From: Channallabes apus
Lineage: Eukaryota; Chordata; Actinopteri; Siluriformes; Clariidae
Length of the DNA stretch: 64,000 nt
Direction of reading: 5' to 3'
Assembly: GCA_030522415.1 (NCBI GenBank)
Contig: CM060121.1
Span: forward strand, 5,608,476-5,672,475
Shown: positions 20,821-31,990 of the stretch, piece by piece
Layout of the letters: every line of letters begins with the position of its first letter
Position numbering within the stretch: position 1 is the stretch's first letter
Translations under genes and position numbers: made by a program
The notes under the pieces: model-generated
Told to the model about the DNA's origin: nothing
What the model saw: the letters and a program-made list of their open reading frames with translations, nothing else
Database searches by the model: none

Positions 20821-21160
20821 AAGTTTTTGTAAGGGGAATCCACTGAGGGTGTTTTGACCAGTACACAATTTTATACAAATCTATCTCTTCAGTTTGCAGA
20901 TTCTATCCGCAATTCCGCATCAAGAACTGAGCCTTCTTTCATGCGATAGTCATACAAAAACATGTAATAGTGGAATGACGTCACAGACCAACCTACGATT
21001 GTCAAACATGAACACTTAACTAGGATAAGTAGAATAAAATAGAATAAAATAAATTAAAACTAAATAAATAAACACAACAACAAATTCATAACAAATGCGA
21101 TATGGCTCTTACACACAGAATGCAGCTGGCAGCAGGAGCAGTAGAGATTTAGAGGTGTGT
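20821..21160 (-). pseudogene. IGHV relic, group B, with leader remnant
   Basis: 20821-20912 keeps the RSS-side start (tttttgtaaggggaatccact) and a piece of FR3 (cttcagtttgcagattct). 21113-21152 keeps the leader exon body (ggcagcaggagcagtagaga). Heptamer, conserved Cys region, CDRs, FR1 and the leader ATG are lost. Dead. Confidence 0.75.
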
Positions 21161-21237
21161 ATGGTTTGTACTGGGGTCACCTCTGTTCTCCAAACTTTAA
21201 ATGAGAACATCACATAAATAGAGTACTGATGCTTGTA

Positions 21238-21240
21238 ATC

Positions 21241-21271
<31 letters not shown>

Positions 21272-21272
21272 C
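21238..21272. repeat. (TGA)n microsatellite
   Basis: About eleven tandem gat units, next to the leader-side promoter remnant of the group B relic. Confidence 0.9.
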
Positions 21273-21756
21273 ATGAGAGGAAAATATATTTAAAATGTAA
21301 TTAAATTATGAGAAAATGTATCTTATATGGAATTTGAGGATGTTTAAATAATAATAGTATCAGCTACTATTGTTGTTTGTACAGTTTTTAATTTATTTAT
21401 TTTATTTTTTATCATTGCTTGGGATGGATCTAACTGGTTCTTCACAGTATCAACATTTTACCAGGTGAGTATTGTTGAAGAAAATTATAATTACTTTAAA
21501 GGTAGAATGATGTGACAAATGCAAAGTGGAATTATTTTTAATATACTCAAAACTCAAATATACACTTCAAAACATAAAGAATAACACTGCTGTCACATAC
21601 ACATCATCTCATTTCACACTCCATGGCAACCCATACTGCTGCTGTTTGCACATTCCATGTCATTTATATGGTTTATACTTTTATGTTTAGATTTTTATAT
21701 ATCTCAATTTCATACTTCATTTTATTGTAACCATTTATTGCATAATCGTAGATTTT

Positions 21757-21957
21757 GTTTTACTTTTTTTTTTTTTGGCAGACGCCATTATCCAGACCGA
21801 ATGACATTTTAATCTCTTTATACAGCCTAGCAGTTGAGCGTTAAGGGCCTTGCTCAAGGGCCCAACAGGGACAACTTGGTCGTCGTGGGATTTGAACCTG
21901 GTTCCTTCAAAACCATAGTCCAATACCTCAACCACTGAGCTACCTCTGACCTCACAA
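21757..21957 (-). mobile_element. tRNA-derived SINE, second family
   Basis: The minus strand begins with a tRNA-like head (gtagctcagtggttgaggta) with B-box GGTTCAAATCCC and contains cttgagcaaggcccttaac, a sequence shared with the plus-strand copy at about 49886-50110. Confidence 0.7.
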
Positions 21958-22060
21958 ACAGTTGTGTAAGCATTTCATTGCATATCATACTATGCATTTT
22001 TTTTTTTCCCCTTTTTGGTCCTTTGTGTGAATTTGACTGTAAGAGACAAATAAACATTAA

Positions 22061-22496
22061 TATAGTAACTTGTAAGCAAGATTCCTGGAGAGACAAAAGA
22101 CAAGAGAGTCCTAATGGTAATAAATACCTCCCATCACATGGGTGAAAAAGTCAGTTCACTCTCAGTGCCAGTTCAAAAACCCAGATTAAATGTGGAGGGT
22201 TGTGTCAGGAAGGACATTCAGCATAAACCTGAAGATCAGCTGATCAGGATAATGTACTTTCTTAAAGTCATTTTTAGTGGTTTACTCTGCTGCCCCCTGG
22301 AATTGTTTCAATCATCGGACCACAAGTGCTGAGAACAGACAGTGTGTTACAAATAAATACATAAAAATAATAATAATAATAATAATAATAACTTAAATGT
22401 TCTGTCAAACAGATGGCTGTCACTTCGTACTTTAAAGATAATAATCGTATAATAGAATGATCGATCTGCAGGCTGCTAAAGTTTAATTTTTATTTT
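22061..22496. other. Spacer with a short LINE 5' fragment
   Basis: About 22180-22255 (gtggagggttgtgtcaggaa) matches the 5' region of the LINE at 54.8 kb. An (AAT)n microsatellite lies at about 22367-22391. No gene. Confidence 0.55.
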
Positions 22497-22740
22497 TCTC
22501 AAGGAGACGGCGTAGTCCTTTTAGTTTTTTGTTAACAGTTTTCTTTTGTTTCCTGTTTAATTTCTAAATAATAATCCCAGGTTCTAACCTCCAGACAGAA
22601 AGGTCTTGCCATGCATGTCATAAGCACTCTACCAAGCTACTATTTTGTTGATGCCCCCAGAAACCTTGTGTAAGAGCTCGTATTAATATCATTCCCCTTA
22701 CAATGATAATAAAAACAATATTGCAACTGATAAACCATCA
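22497..22740. repeat. Spacer block duplicated from 641-835
   Basis: Shares aaggtcttgcc, the gcactct context and spacing with the first kilobase of the window. Confidence 0.65.
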
Positions 22741-22805
22741 CAGTGTTTTACATTTTATTCAGATGGCTTATCAGTTGCACTGTGCATATGTTTCTATAAC
22801 GCCGC

Positions 22806-22844
22806 GGTTTTTGTGAGGAGAATCCACTGTTCTGCGTCACTGTG
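22806..22844 (-). promoter_or_regulatory. Consensus 23-RSS of the 22.8 kb V gene
   Basis: CACAGTG (22838-22844), 23-bp spacer, ACAAAAACC (22806-22814); perfect consensus. Confidence 0.95.
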
Positions 22845-23279
22845 AGACCTTTTGTGCAGTAATACACAGCTGTGTCTTCAGTTTGCAGATTCTGTCCTCG
22901 AATTGTTATTGTGTTAGTAGAAGTGTCTCTGGAGATGCTGAATTTATTTTTCAGTTTGTCACTGTAACCTGTAATCCCACCACTACTGATATATCCAATC
23001 CACTCCAGAGTTTTTCCTGCAGGTTGTCGGATCCAAGTTGTACCAGAGCTCGTAACTGAATATGAAACCTTACAGGTGATGGAGAGACTCTGGCCTGGCT
23101 GGACTGTCATGGCAGCAGGCTGAGTCAGTTCATAACCATGAACATCTGTAGAGGAAAGGAAATTGTGATTGACAGTATGCTGCACATTAATTGTTATTGT
23201 ATTAAATAAACATATTATTTTATATAAAGTTCTCACAGGAAGCAGCTGCCAGCAGGAGCAGTAGAGATGTAGAGAACAT
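22845..23279 (-). CDS. IGHV gene, group B, intact
   Basis: The leader exon is complement(23237..23279), MFSTSLLLLLAAAS, with donor GTGAGA. The V exon is complement(22845..23145). FR1 is YELTQPAAMTVQPGQSLSI, then CKVSYSV. CDR1 is TSSGTT, FR2 WIRQPAGKTLEWIG, CDR2 YISSGGITGY, and FR3 SDKLKNKFSISRDTSTN ending [14 protein letters not shown]. The Cys is followed by TKG rather than AR/AK. Frame, splice sites, octamer and RSS are intact. Closest relative of the dead 53.4 kb copy. Confidence 0.92.
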
Positions 23280-23367
23280 GGTGTGCTGTTTGTCTTCTCT
23301 GTTCTCTAAAGTTTAACAGAGACCATCACATGACATGAACTGAATGATATCAAGTCCTCAGGCTTGT

Positions 23368-23375
23368 ATTTGCAT
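23368..23375 (-). promoter_or_regulatory. Octamer of the 22.8 kb V gene
   Basis: ATGCAAAT on the minus strand, about 89 bp before the leader ATG. Confidence 0.83.
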
Positions 23376-23437
23376 ATCTGGTAATGATGGGAGGAGTTAG
23401 TATTAAAAACCAATTTTAAGTAGACAAGACATTCATT

Positions 23438-23625
23438 TTTAGTGGTTAGTGGTTAGCACTGTCGCTTTGCACCTCCATGTCCTGGGTTCGAGTCCCGAGT
23501 CTGTGTGTGGAATGTTCACACACATGTTCTCCCAATGCTGGTTCTCCTTCCACAGTTCAAAGACATGTAGTGTATAAGGGTAATTGCCACTCCTAAATTG
23601 TCCATAGTGTGTGAATGTGAGTGTG
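23438..23625 (+). mobile_element. Degenerate SINE-like fragment
   Basis: Carries the head TAGTGGTTAGCACTGTCGC and B-box GGTTCGAGTCC of the GGCGGC-type SINE, then a shortened body. Confidence 0.7.
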
Positions 23626-23629
23626 TGTA

Positions 23630-24510
23630 CAGTATGTGTGTGTACTGAGATATGTCAGTAATATGTAGTAATACAGTATGTCAGATATGTACAGTAGCTG
23701 AGGATTGTAGTATGTAAAATATAAACAAAAATCAATCATAAAAACAAGACCCATTAACATAAACTGCTGACATGGTAAAGAAGCTTGCATACACACACAC
23801 GTGCACAGACCAGACACACATGGCTACTTTTTCCCATATACTGTATATATATATTTTTAATTGGGATTATTTTTTCCTTCTGACGCAATATTTACACAAA
23901 AACTGATAAATAAAACAGATTTTCTAGAGTTGATTCACATGACATGTGTTTAGTCATTCACAAACATACTATGTTTCCTTTAAATGTATCAAAATGTAAA
24001 CATTCACAGAATATAACATCTAGTTCTGTTTAATTACACATTGATTAAACTACATTTTGGGAATTTCATTACATTACTTGGCATTTTAACACATTGGAAT
24101 GGAAATGAATATGAAAACCATTTTCAGTTTCATGACCACCACACAAGGGCAGCCCAAAGTCAACGAGACAAGCTGGGAAGTCGAGCAGAAGTGAGTGGAG
24201 CGCCTGCCACTACTTTAATATACAAACCAGGTCCTGACGTCACTGTTGACGAGCATCTTATCAGTTTAAGGTGGTACGGGTCTTAAAATTGTAAACATGT
24301 TCATACAGTGTATGGGTTAAGCATTACAATATAGTAAAATTTTCCCTGTGTACATTTGGGCTTTTGTATTCAATAAATGAATCATACCTATCAGTTTTGA
24401 CCAGAAACACAAAAGTTGTTATTTGTTATATATGTTAGTTGCTGTTTTAAACATTTCCGTGAAGTACTCTGTGATAAATAGTACAATCGGTTCATCTTAG
24501 TATTTGCTAT
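23630..24510. other. Spacer without a recognised feature
   Basis: A/T-rich; CA-rich piece near 23790. No gene that I can support. Confidence 0.5.
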
Positions 24511-24511
24511 A

Positions 24512-24575
24512 CAGTGGTGCAAAAAAGTATTTAGTCAGCCACCAATTGTGTAAGTTCTCCCACTTAAAAGAAAGA
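24512..24575. mobile_element. Tc1-like terminal fragment
   Basis: CAGTGGTGCAAAAAAGTATT and the following gtcagccaccaattgtg look like the terminus of a fish Tc1-type element; nothing else of it remains. Confidence 0.55.
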
Positions 24576-24664
24576 CCGCATTACAGTATGTGCACTTGTG
24601 CATGTGCAAAAAAGTAACACGCAAAACAATACAATTCACTGTGACAATGTAGAGCTAACCAGTA

Positions 24665-24851
24665 CCCAGAGCTAAGTCGAGTCTGATACACTACTGAATC
24701 CAGCCCTTTTCCAGGAGCCTGTTGATCCAAGCCATCCATTAGCTACCAAAGTTAAATCCAGATGCTGTGCAGATCAGTGTATGACTCTGATAAGTTTTGA
24801 CGATTACTGAATCAGACTTGATCAGTGTCTGACTGCAGGAATCTGTAATAC
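24665..24851 (-). pseudogene. IGHV relic, group D, 5' half
   Basis: The minus strand matches the FR1 to FR2 part of the 7.1 kb gene: the splice-side start at about 24841, FR1 with aagttaaatccagatgctgt, and FR2 (ccttttccaggagcctg). CDR2, FR3, RSS and a clear leader are missing, and several codons are altered. Not functional. Confidence 0.8.
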
Positions 24852-24859
24852 AAGAATAT

Positions 24860-25670
24860 CTGTAATACAAGAATAATAGGTGTTAAAGGGGGGAAAAGGA
24901 CATAAAGAAAATGCTTGTAATAAATATTAATACTAACATTGAATTAACATTGTTTTAGAAATCTCACAATTTTAGAAACAATCTTTCTTAATGTCAGTAC
25001 AAATAAATTGACAAAAGCAAATGTGTTTATTTACCACATTGATCACCAAATATACCAGGAAACTGGTAACAGGATCATGGGCACCCAAGGCGCACCAAAA
25101 AAAAAAAGTTAATTCTGGTCACAATAAAAGGTATCAGAACACTCAGTGCACGACAACCTGCTGCACATGGGACCCAGCCGGCAAAGAGCCCTAGACTGCT
25201 GACCTCCCCAGATCCCCAGAGGCTTAATAATAACTAAATACACTTTAACTGATGATCGCAAACATCAGACAGAAAAAATATTGTAACTGTATTTGTAGTT
25301 TTACAACGTCTCTCCGTACCACTTTTACTTTAATAAAGCTTGACCATCTAAAGCAAATCACTATAGTACAGGTTCAACTTCAATTATGTTGCCAGCTTAC
25401 AGTGTTTCTTAGTGCTGCTTGCAGCTGTGTCCTGTAAGTTCACACATCTGTTTACTGTAAGTATGCATGTGGGTTGAATACCTTAGTTGAAGTGGAAGCA
25501 CAAGGTGCAGAAATTGAGGCAAATTACATTATAAAAAATTGAGCACTTTGCAGATGAATTTGACCAATAATCTTCACTCTGAGTGTGAATAGGCAATATT
25601 TATAATGCATGTCTCTGAGGTTCAGTTTCCTGCTCAGGGAATATTTACAGCTCATGAGGAAGTGCTTGTG
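24860..25670. other. Spacer without a recognised feature
   Basis: No gene, RSS or repeat that I can name in this stretch. Confidence 0.5.
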
Positions 25671-25672
25671 TA

Positions 25673-25710
25673 AGTTTTTGTACAGCTCTGGAGTCTGTTG
25701 TGTCAGTGTG
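25673..25710 (-). promoter_or_regulatory. RSS of the 25.7 kb V gene, variant heptamer
   Basis: CACACTG (25704-25710), 22-bp spacer, ACAAAAACT (25673-25681). The heptamer differs from CACAGTG at position 5. Confidence 0.85.
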
Positions 25711-26155
25711 TGTCTCGTGCGCAGTAATAAACAGCCGTGTCTTCAGCTTTCAGACTCTTCACTTCTAGGTACAGCATGTTTTTATTGGTGTCTTTAGTGA
25801 TGGAGAACTGGCCCTGCAGAGACGGAGCGAATGTAGTGCCAGTACTACTGCCACTATTAATATATCCGATCCACTCAAATGTTTGTCCTGGTTTCTGACG
25901 GATCCAGTACATGTAGTAGCTGCTCAAAGAGAATCCAGATGCAGTACAGGACAGAGTGACTGACTCTCCGGGTCTCTTCACCACAGAAGCAGAGGAGGTC
26001 AGGGACTGTCCATAGGAATCTGTAAAAGAAGAATGTATGTATAAGTGATGTGATGTTTATGAAGGCAAAACGGTCCATTTTCCAATATTAATGAAAATGT
26101 CAAAAAACATACATGAAATGAGTACAAATAAGATGCAATTTCCTAAAAGCATCAT
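25711..26155 (-). CDS. IGHV gene, group E, intact, single member
   Basis: The leader exon is complement(26113..26155), MMLLGNCILFVLIS, with donor GTATGT; the second ATG (26152) could also serve. The V exon is complement(25711..26019) after TTTACAG. FR1 includes VVKRPGESVTLSCTASGF, CDR1 is SLSSYYMY, FR2 WIRQKPGQTFEWIG, CDR2 YINSGSSTGTTF, and FR3 includes APSLQGQFSITKDTNKN, ending [15 protein letters not shown]. It stands apart from all other V genes here and is closest in style to general vertebrate VH clans with SLQGQFSI frameworks. I find no exact octamer: the best site is ATTCAAAT near 26261. Otherwise complete. Confidence 0.9.
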
Positions 26156-26500
26156 TCTCTGAGTTCTGCTTCAGCCAGATGTAAAGTGTATGGGAGTGTT
26201 ATCTATCACAGAGCTCACTGGAAACTAGACCAGCCAAGAATATGTTTATACCTGACTCTATTTGAATAGGGAGTGTCCATGAGCACTATATGTATTAAAG
26301 CCACAAGCAAAAACTGCTCAAAGTATAAATAAGTGGATAATTATAAAGTTCCATGCAGAACCCTACAACAGAATGTGTAATTATTAGAAAGGGCTTCAAG
26401 TATTAAAGTATGATATAAATACATAATTTAGGAAACCTTTAGGAACAAATTTTACAAAATGTAGCTTTTTACATTTTTCCCCTATAGTAATTGTTCTTTA
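26156..26500. other. Upstream spacer of the 25.7 kb V gene
   Basis: Contains a weak octamer-like ATTCAAAT (minus strand, about 26261-26268). No gene. Confidence 0.45.
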
Positions 26501-26504
26501 TATA

Positions 26505-27127
26505 GTGACTATAAAAACAGTAATAAGGTCCTGTATTGAGAATTGCACAACCTTGATGCGGATGGGCTACAACAGCGGAAGACCCCACCGGGTACCACTC
26601 ATCTCCAGTACAAATAGGAAAATGAGGCTACAATTTGCACGAGTTGACCAAAATTGGACAGTTGAAGACTGGAAAAATGTTGCCTGGTCTGATGAGTCTC
26701 GATTTCTGTTGAGACATTCAAATGGTAGAGTCAGAATTTGGCGTAAACAGAATGAGAACATGGATCCATCATGCCTTGTTACCACTGTGCAGGCTGTTGG
26801 TGGTGGTGTAATGGTGTGGAGGATGTTTTCTTGGCAAACTTTAGGCCCCTTAGTGCCAATTGGGCATCGTTTAAATGCCACGGGCTACCTGAGCATTGTT
26901 TCTGACCATGTCCATCCCTTTATGACCACAATGTACCCATCCTCTGATGGCTACTTCCAGCAGGATAATGCACCATGTCACAAAGCTCGAATCATTTCAA
27001 ATTGGTTTCTTGAACATGCCAATGAGTTCACTGGACTAAAATGGCCCCCACAGTCACCAGATCTCAACCCAATAGAGCATCTTTGGGATGTGGTGGAACG
27101 GGAGCTTCGTGCCCTGGATTACTGTTT
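26505..27127 (+). pseudogene. Tc1-like transposase, truncated
   Basis: An open frame covers the catalytic domain of a Tc1-type transposase: D in WSDESRFLL, D in FQQDNAPCHKA and E in SPDLNPIEHLWD. The N-terminal DNA-binding region is missing, and the C-terminus is cut by a small palindromic element at 27128. Related fragment on the minus strand at 47326-47550. No terminal repeats found. Confidence 0.85.
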
Positions 27128-27166
27128 CAGGCTTTGGCCCACATGCCCCAAATATATAAAATGGAA

Positions 27167-27203
<37 letters not shown>

Positions 27204-27244
27204 TTTTAAATTTTATATATTTTGGGCACGTGGGCCAAAGCCTG
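27128..27244. mobile_element. 117-bp palindromic MITE with (AAT)n core
   Basis: The arms of about 35 bp, starting CAGGCTTTGGCCCACATGCC and ending in its near complement GGGCACGTGGGCCAAAGCCTG, flank an AAT microsatellite. It sits inside the Tc1 transposase frame and would form a hairpin. The superfamily is unknown. Confidence 0.75.
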
Positions 27245-28300
27245 AAAATGAGTAGCGAATGCCTGATAGGGTCCCGAACATGCATCTTCCTGATTCCTGC
27301 ATACTGAATTCTAACAAATATTGTTCTAAACTGCACTAAAAACTGTTAGTTGAGGGTCGTGATTATAAGCCTTCATTATTAAACCATATTCATACAATGC
27401 CTCCCTGACATCTATTATCTAAAAGGAGGAGATATTTGGTCTCTGAAATGTATTGGCATTTCAAAATAAAAAAAATAACAATCTCAATGGTGTTTGACTG
27501 ATATTACTTAGTTAGTAACCTAGTAACCAGTGCAAGGATCTATCCAATGATGCAAATAACAAAGCACTTTTGAAAGTCACTCTGGATAAGAGCGTCTGCC
27601 AAATGCGTGACATAAGACAGTTTCGGATACACCATGCTGTTGTAATTATCTCTGATTTATATTCTGCCTTAACTGCTCCACTCAGCTCAGCAGCAAATAA
27701 ATACTGCATGGTATAGCACATGGAGCAAATATTTATTTATTTATTTTCTCAGTTATTATTATTATTGAATTTCAAGATCAGGTCAGGGAGATATATTGCT
27801 ATAATAGATGATAGTGTAATTTATTATCATAAACCAAAAAGAGGAAATAATATGATGGCATGGACAGACAGAAGTACAGAAGCTCCCTTGTATCTCATAG
27901 CACAGTATGTCTAGTACAAGGATAAAACTGAAAGACGCCCAGTATCTATGAATACTGTATATCCATGAACCGAATGCCCCACAATCTGCTGCTTACTGCT
28001 GCCATCTACTGTAAAAAAAAAAAAAAAAGAGAGAGAAATTGTGTCCAGGATTACACAGAGTAGAAGCACTGCTGATATATAAATCTCTACTGGGGAACAG
28101 GCCCATCTGTTATTTTCTTTATTTAATTATTTATTTAATGTACAGTATGTAGCACACATGCTCTGTTGAGTGAGGTCTATAGCCCCGCCCACCTCAAGGG
28201 AAAAATCATTATATTTGTCCCAAAAAGCGTTAGATGCTGTGACATAATCTTTCTGGACAGACCTACAGACAGACATAGACTGACAGACATACAGACAGAC
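27245..28300. other. Spacer with repeat tails
   Basis: About 27572-27607 (actctggataagagcgtctg) is a widespread fish repeat tail. 27960-28250 corresponds to the duplicated spacer seen at 59950-60360 and 37890-38250. No gene. Confidence 0.55.
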
Positions 28301-28868
28301 ACTCACTCACTCATTTTCAATAAGGCTTTATCTCTATTAGGGTCGCGGGGGCCTGGAACCTATCCCAGGAGACTTACTGTAGGGCATGGGCAGAGGTGAA
28401 AAGAGTAATAAAATTTTGTACTCAAGTAAAAGTACTGTTACTTCAGTGAAATTTTACTTAAGTACAAGTTACCATTATAAAAATCTACTCAAGTAAAAGT
28501 AAAAAATAGCTCATTAAAAAATTTACTCAGAGTAAAAGTTACCGAGTTACTTTTTTATTTTTATTTTTTTAACAGCAGTGGGGGTGGGGGGGGGGGGAGA
28601 TGAGGCATTCTAGCGTAGTTCAAAAAAGATGAGCAGATATAAAATCTCAAACTAGTTGTTTTTAACTGAAGGAACACCTTTGCGTAATAAAGCTGTTGTC
28701 TTTCTTGTGCTTGAAAATCAAAGTGGTCACTTAAATATGGTGTTACGTCCCAGTCTAGGGTCATACAGCAAAAGAATGGTTCAGGGTTCTATTTTAAACT
28801 GTATGGAAATGGTGGTATATGGCAGAAAGAGCTAGATCCAATCATTAACTGATGAAACAATGAGGTTT

Positions 28869-28920
<52 letters not shown>

Positions 28921-30190
28921 CAGGAGGAGGATCAGATTCAGGTTGGACCCAGGCCAAAATAATAAACAAAATGGTATTTATATTTAGTAGCTAGATTACC
29001 TGCAAAAAAAAAAAAAAAAAAACACAAACAAAAATACAGGTACCTTCCCGGACTCCCTAAACCTATATAAACTATATAAAATAGAAACCTAAGCTAAACT
29101 ATATAAAATACCTGGCTCAAAAAAGTCTCACAGTCTAATATTTCATTGGATTGTTTTAGCTATGATTAAGCTGTGGGACTGCTTTGATAAAATTATATAT
29201 ACATAATATATATAAGGTTATCACCACCCCCCCCCCCCCATCATTCCTTACAATAAGGTAGTCAGCTATCTTCATTTTATTGCCACATAACATCCTGAGC
29301 AAATAAATTCCCAAATAAACTCCCTCTTCCAAAAATAAATGGCAGCCACGCCCCTGCTACTAGTGAGTGCACAGACATACAGTGAAATTATCTATAAATA
29401 TATACAAAGACCAACCAAACCAAAGGGACAAAGCAATAATCAAAGTCAATTGGAGGCAAAAAGTCAAACCGGAATACACAACCAAATGCCAAAATCACAA
29501 CCTCTTTCATCTTTCCCGCGTCTCTCTCCAATCGCGCTAGTCGATGACGTCACTCAGGGTGGAAGCGACCGTGTGGAAGGTCAGGTAGCTGCCGATGTCA
29601 GAAAACCCGGAGTGGAGTCTGGAGCGGCGCGCGACCAGGACATGATACACACACGCGAGCGCAACGGGGCATTTATACAAAGCATAATATTTTTTATTGT
29701 TTTAGCATTTTCATTCATTTATTTTTTACTCAGTAGCGAATATGATTTAAAATGTAGCGAATTACAATACTTCAAACAAAACGTACTTAAGTAAAAGTAA
29801 AATTACAGATTTTTAAAACTACTTTAAAAAGTAGAAATACACAAAAAAGCTACTCAATTACAGTAACGCGAGTAAATGTAATTCGTTACTTTCCACCTCT
29901 GGGCATGGGGCAGGGTACATGCTAGACAGAGTGCCAATCCATTGCAGAGCACACACACATACACACACGCAAACACATTCACACACTACGAGCAAGTTTT
30001 GTGAATTCCAATTAGCCTAGCAATTTCCCTCTGGGATTAATAAAGTTCTGAATCCTGAATCTTGAATCTAATCAACATGTCTTCGGACAGTGGGAGGAAA
30101 CCACAGTACCTGGTGGAAACCCACCAAGCTCGGGACGAACATGCAAACTTCATGCACACAGAGACGGGAATCAAACTGTCTGGCTACAGA
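28301..30190 (-). mobile_element. SINE-like retroposon split by a hAT element
   Basis: The 3' part of a GGCGGC-type SINE (28301-28390) continues at 29902-30190 after the hAT insertion. The second part also contains a short LINE-like tail (about 30030-30064, gggattaataaagttctgaa) placed between agcctag and taatc of the SINE body. The copy is degenerate. Confidence 0.8.
28391..29901. mobile_element. Non-autonomous hAT transposon, 1511 bp
   Basis: The ends are CAGAGGTGAAAAGAGTAAT and the near complement of CAGAGGTGGAAAGTAACG, flanked by a perfect 8-bp duplication GGCATGGG (28383-28390 and 29902-29909). Subterminal regions are rich in acttaagtac/aagtaaaa motifs. The interior holds a (CA)n run (28870-28919), homopolymers and no transposase frame. 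Eight-base duplications and these ends are typical of hAT. Confidence 0.92.
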
Positions 30191-30262
30191 CAGACATAAA
30201 GACAGACATTTTTCTGACAATAGTTTCGGCTCTTCCAATATATGAAACATGACGATATCATT

Positions 30263-30619
30263 CATTCATTCATCTTCTATACCTCTTTATCCTTCTATTC
30301 AGGGTCGCGGGGGACCTGGAGCCTATCCCAGGAGGCTTAGGTCACAAGGCGGGGTACACCCTGGACAGGGTGCCAATCCATTGCAGGGTACACACTTATA
30401 CGCACATTCACACACTCATTCACACACTACGGTCAATTTGGGAACACCAATCTGCATATCTTTGGACTGTGTGCGGAAACCGGAGTACCCGGAGGAAACC
30501 CACCAAGCAACCCACGGGGAGAACATGCAAACTCCATGCACACAGAGACGGGAATCAAGCCTGACCGGGGAATCGAACCCAGACCCTGGAGGTGCAAGGC
30601 GAAACCACCGTGCCGCCCT
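30263..30619 (-). mobile_element. SINE-like retroposon, minus strand
   Basis: Same family as 9308-9681 (tail at left, gccgcc head at right, with a short gap in the body), flanked by a 14-bp duplication ATGACGATATCATT (30249-30262 and 30620-30633). Confidence 0.9.
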
Positions 30620-30706
30620 ATGACGATATCATTGAAAGTTAAAGTTCTGCCTACAGTATGCTGAAGTTTTCATAATATACGTTACTGACAAGCAGATAAG
30701 ACTTTA

Positions 30707-30965
30707 GCAGTTCACTCAGGTACTCTGGAGTAATAGACATTTGTGTCTTCAGTCTTCAGGCTGGTCATAATTCACCTGTGTCTTGCTGTGGTCGCTGGAG
30801 ATGGTGAATCTTCCGTGAAAAGAATCATTTAGTATCACCACGTGAAGCAGACATAAATGAGACGCACTCAAGGCCTTTTCACTGAGTTTGTCTTATCCAG
30901 GCTACAGTATGTCTGCTTGATAAGATCCTCCAGGTTTAAAATTAGTGTCTTACATCCAAAACCTG
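30707..30965 (-). pseudogene. IGHV relic, longest copy of the decayed V attached to group A units
   Basis: FR3 end (agtaatagacatttgtgtctt), FR3 body and parts of FR2/FR1 are recognisable on the minus strand. The Cys codon region and the heptamer are damaged. It lies on the 3' side of the 32.0 kb V gene. Shorter versions that lack about 195 bp in the middle sit at the same position in the units at 35.2, 47.7 and 60.6 kb. Confidence 0.7.
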
Positions 30966-31215
30966 TCAAATATATTTAATAATTTCACAGTCTTGCATAA
31001 TCACATGATTTACTTTGGTGATAGATGCTGAAATAAGCTGTTATTAATAGATTTTTTTGGAAACACTGATGTCCAAAAAAAACAGTAAATGATTTGGTTG
31101 TCAGTTATTTAATAGTGTTGAAAAGGGTAGTTAGAGTTTTTTTTTCCTTCCTATTAACAAAGGTGGTCCATGTGGCTCTCTAAGAGTGATTTTTCTTCAG
31201 CTTAAACTGCATTTC

Positions 31216-31584
31216 TGTCATGCACACTCAGCCGCGACCGGCACTAGAACCCGGAAGTAAGACGGTCGCGAACCTGAAAGCATAAAAGGAAACAAGATGG
31301 CGCCGCACATCGCTCTGTCATTGAGTTATGCCCAGGTCTTTTCGGAATCGTTCCCGTATATGCGAGTACTCACTTTCTTGGCTATACTTTCAGACTGAGT
31401 GTGTGTTTATAGGACTAGGGTTAGATTGTGTCTTTCCTTTGCTCATTTACTGTGAGAGTCCTTATAGCAAATCGCGTGATTATCCTGCCCGCTCGTGTTT
31501 ATCCGCGTTTGGGTTTGCCATTCACGCTACAGGGCTAACTGCTAAAGCTATCATCTTTCTGGTCATCCCGGTTAGTTCGTGACA
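31216..31584 (+). mobile_element. Solo LTR, relative of the 42-47 kb chromovirus
   Basis: Begins TGTCATGCACACTCAG and ends GTTCGTGACA, flanked by ATTTC (31211-31215 and 31585-31589). Its first part matches the chromovirus LTR (CGGCACTAG, CCCGGAAGTAAGACG), followed by a CATAAAAGG TATA box and GCTCTGTCATTGAG, one base off the chromovirus start sequence. An older member of the same family, oriented opposite to the chromovirus. Confidence 0.88.
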
Positions 31585-31589
31585 ATTTC

Positions 31590-31951
31590 TATGAATCAAA
31601 AGCTTTGCAATTATAATAAAAATAAATAAAAACATGACTGTACTGGAAATTGAGTTTAAGCATGTGTTCTGATAAATATTTGTGTCCTAAAATTGTGTGT
31701 ATGTCCATCATGGTCTTTCAATGTATAAACACCTACAGCATGTCAAATGGAGTCATATTATTATATATTATATATATATTGTATTATTTTACATAGTTAG
31801 TATACACTATAATATGCTATATTCTTGAGTTAAATTGCATTTTTTAATTGTAACTAATGTAAAAACAACAACTATCTGTCATGACGCTTTTATTTTTTGT
31901 CAGATTTGGATAAATGATGAGTGATGTGTTTTGTATGTACACTGTATGAGG
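31590..31951. repeat. Duplicated 3' flank of a group A V gene
   Basis: The flank shared with the other group A units resumes after the LTR. No gene. Confidence 0.7.
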
Positions 31952-31990
31952 TGTTTTTGTACAGGGATGTTGTTGATCTGTCTCACTGTG
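31952..31990 (-). promoter_or_regulatory. 23-RSS of the 32.0 kb V gene
   Basis: CACAGTG (31984-31990), 23-bp spacer, ACAAAAACA (31952-31960). Confidence 0.92.

Noticed and set aside
29339..29794. 151-codon frame inside the hAT element
   Set aside because: No transposase motif; composition follows the surrounding low-complexity DNA.
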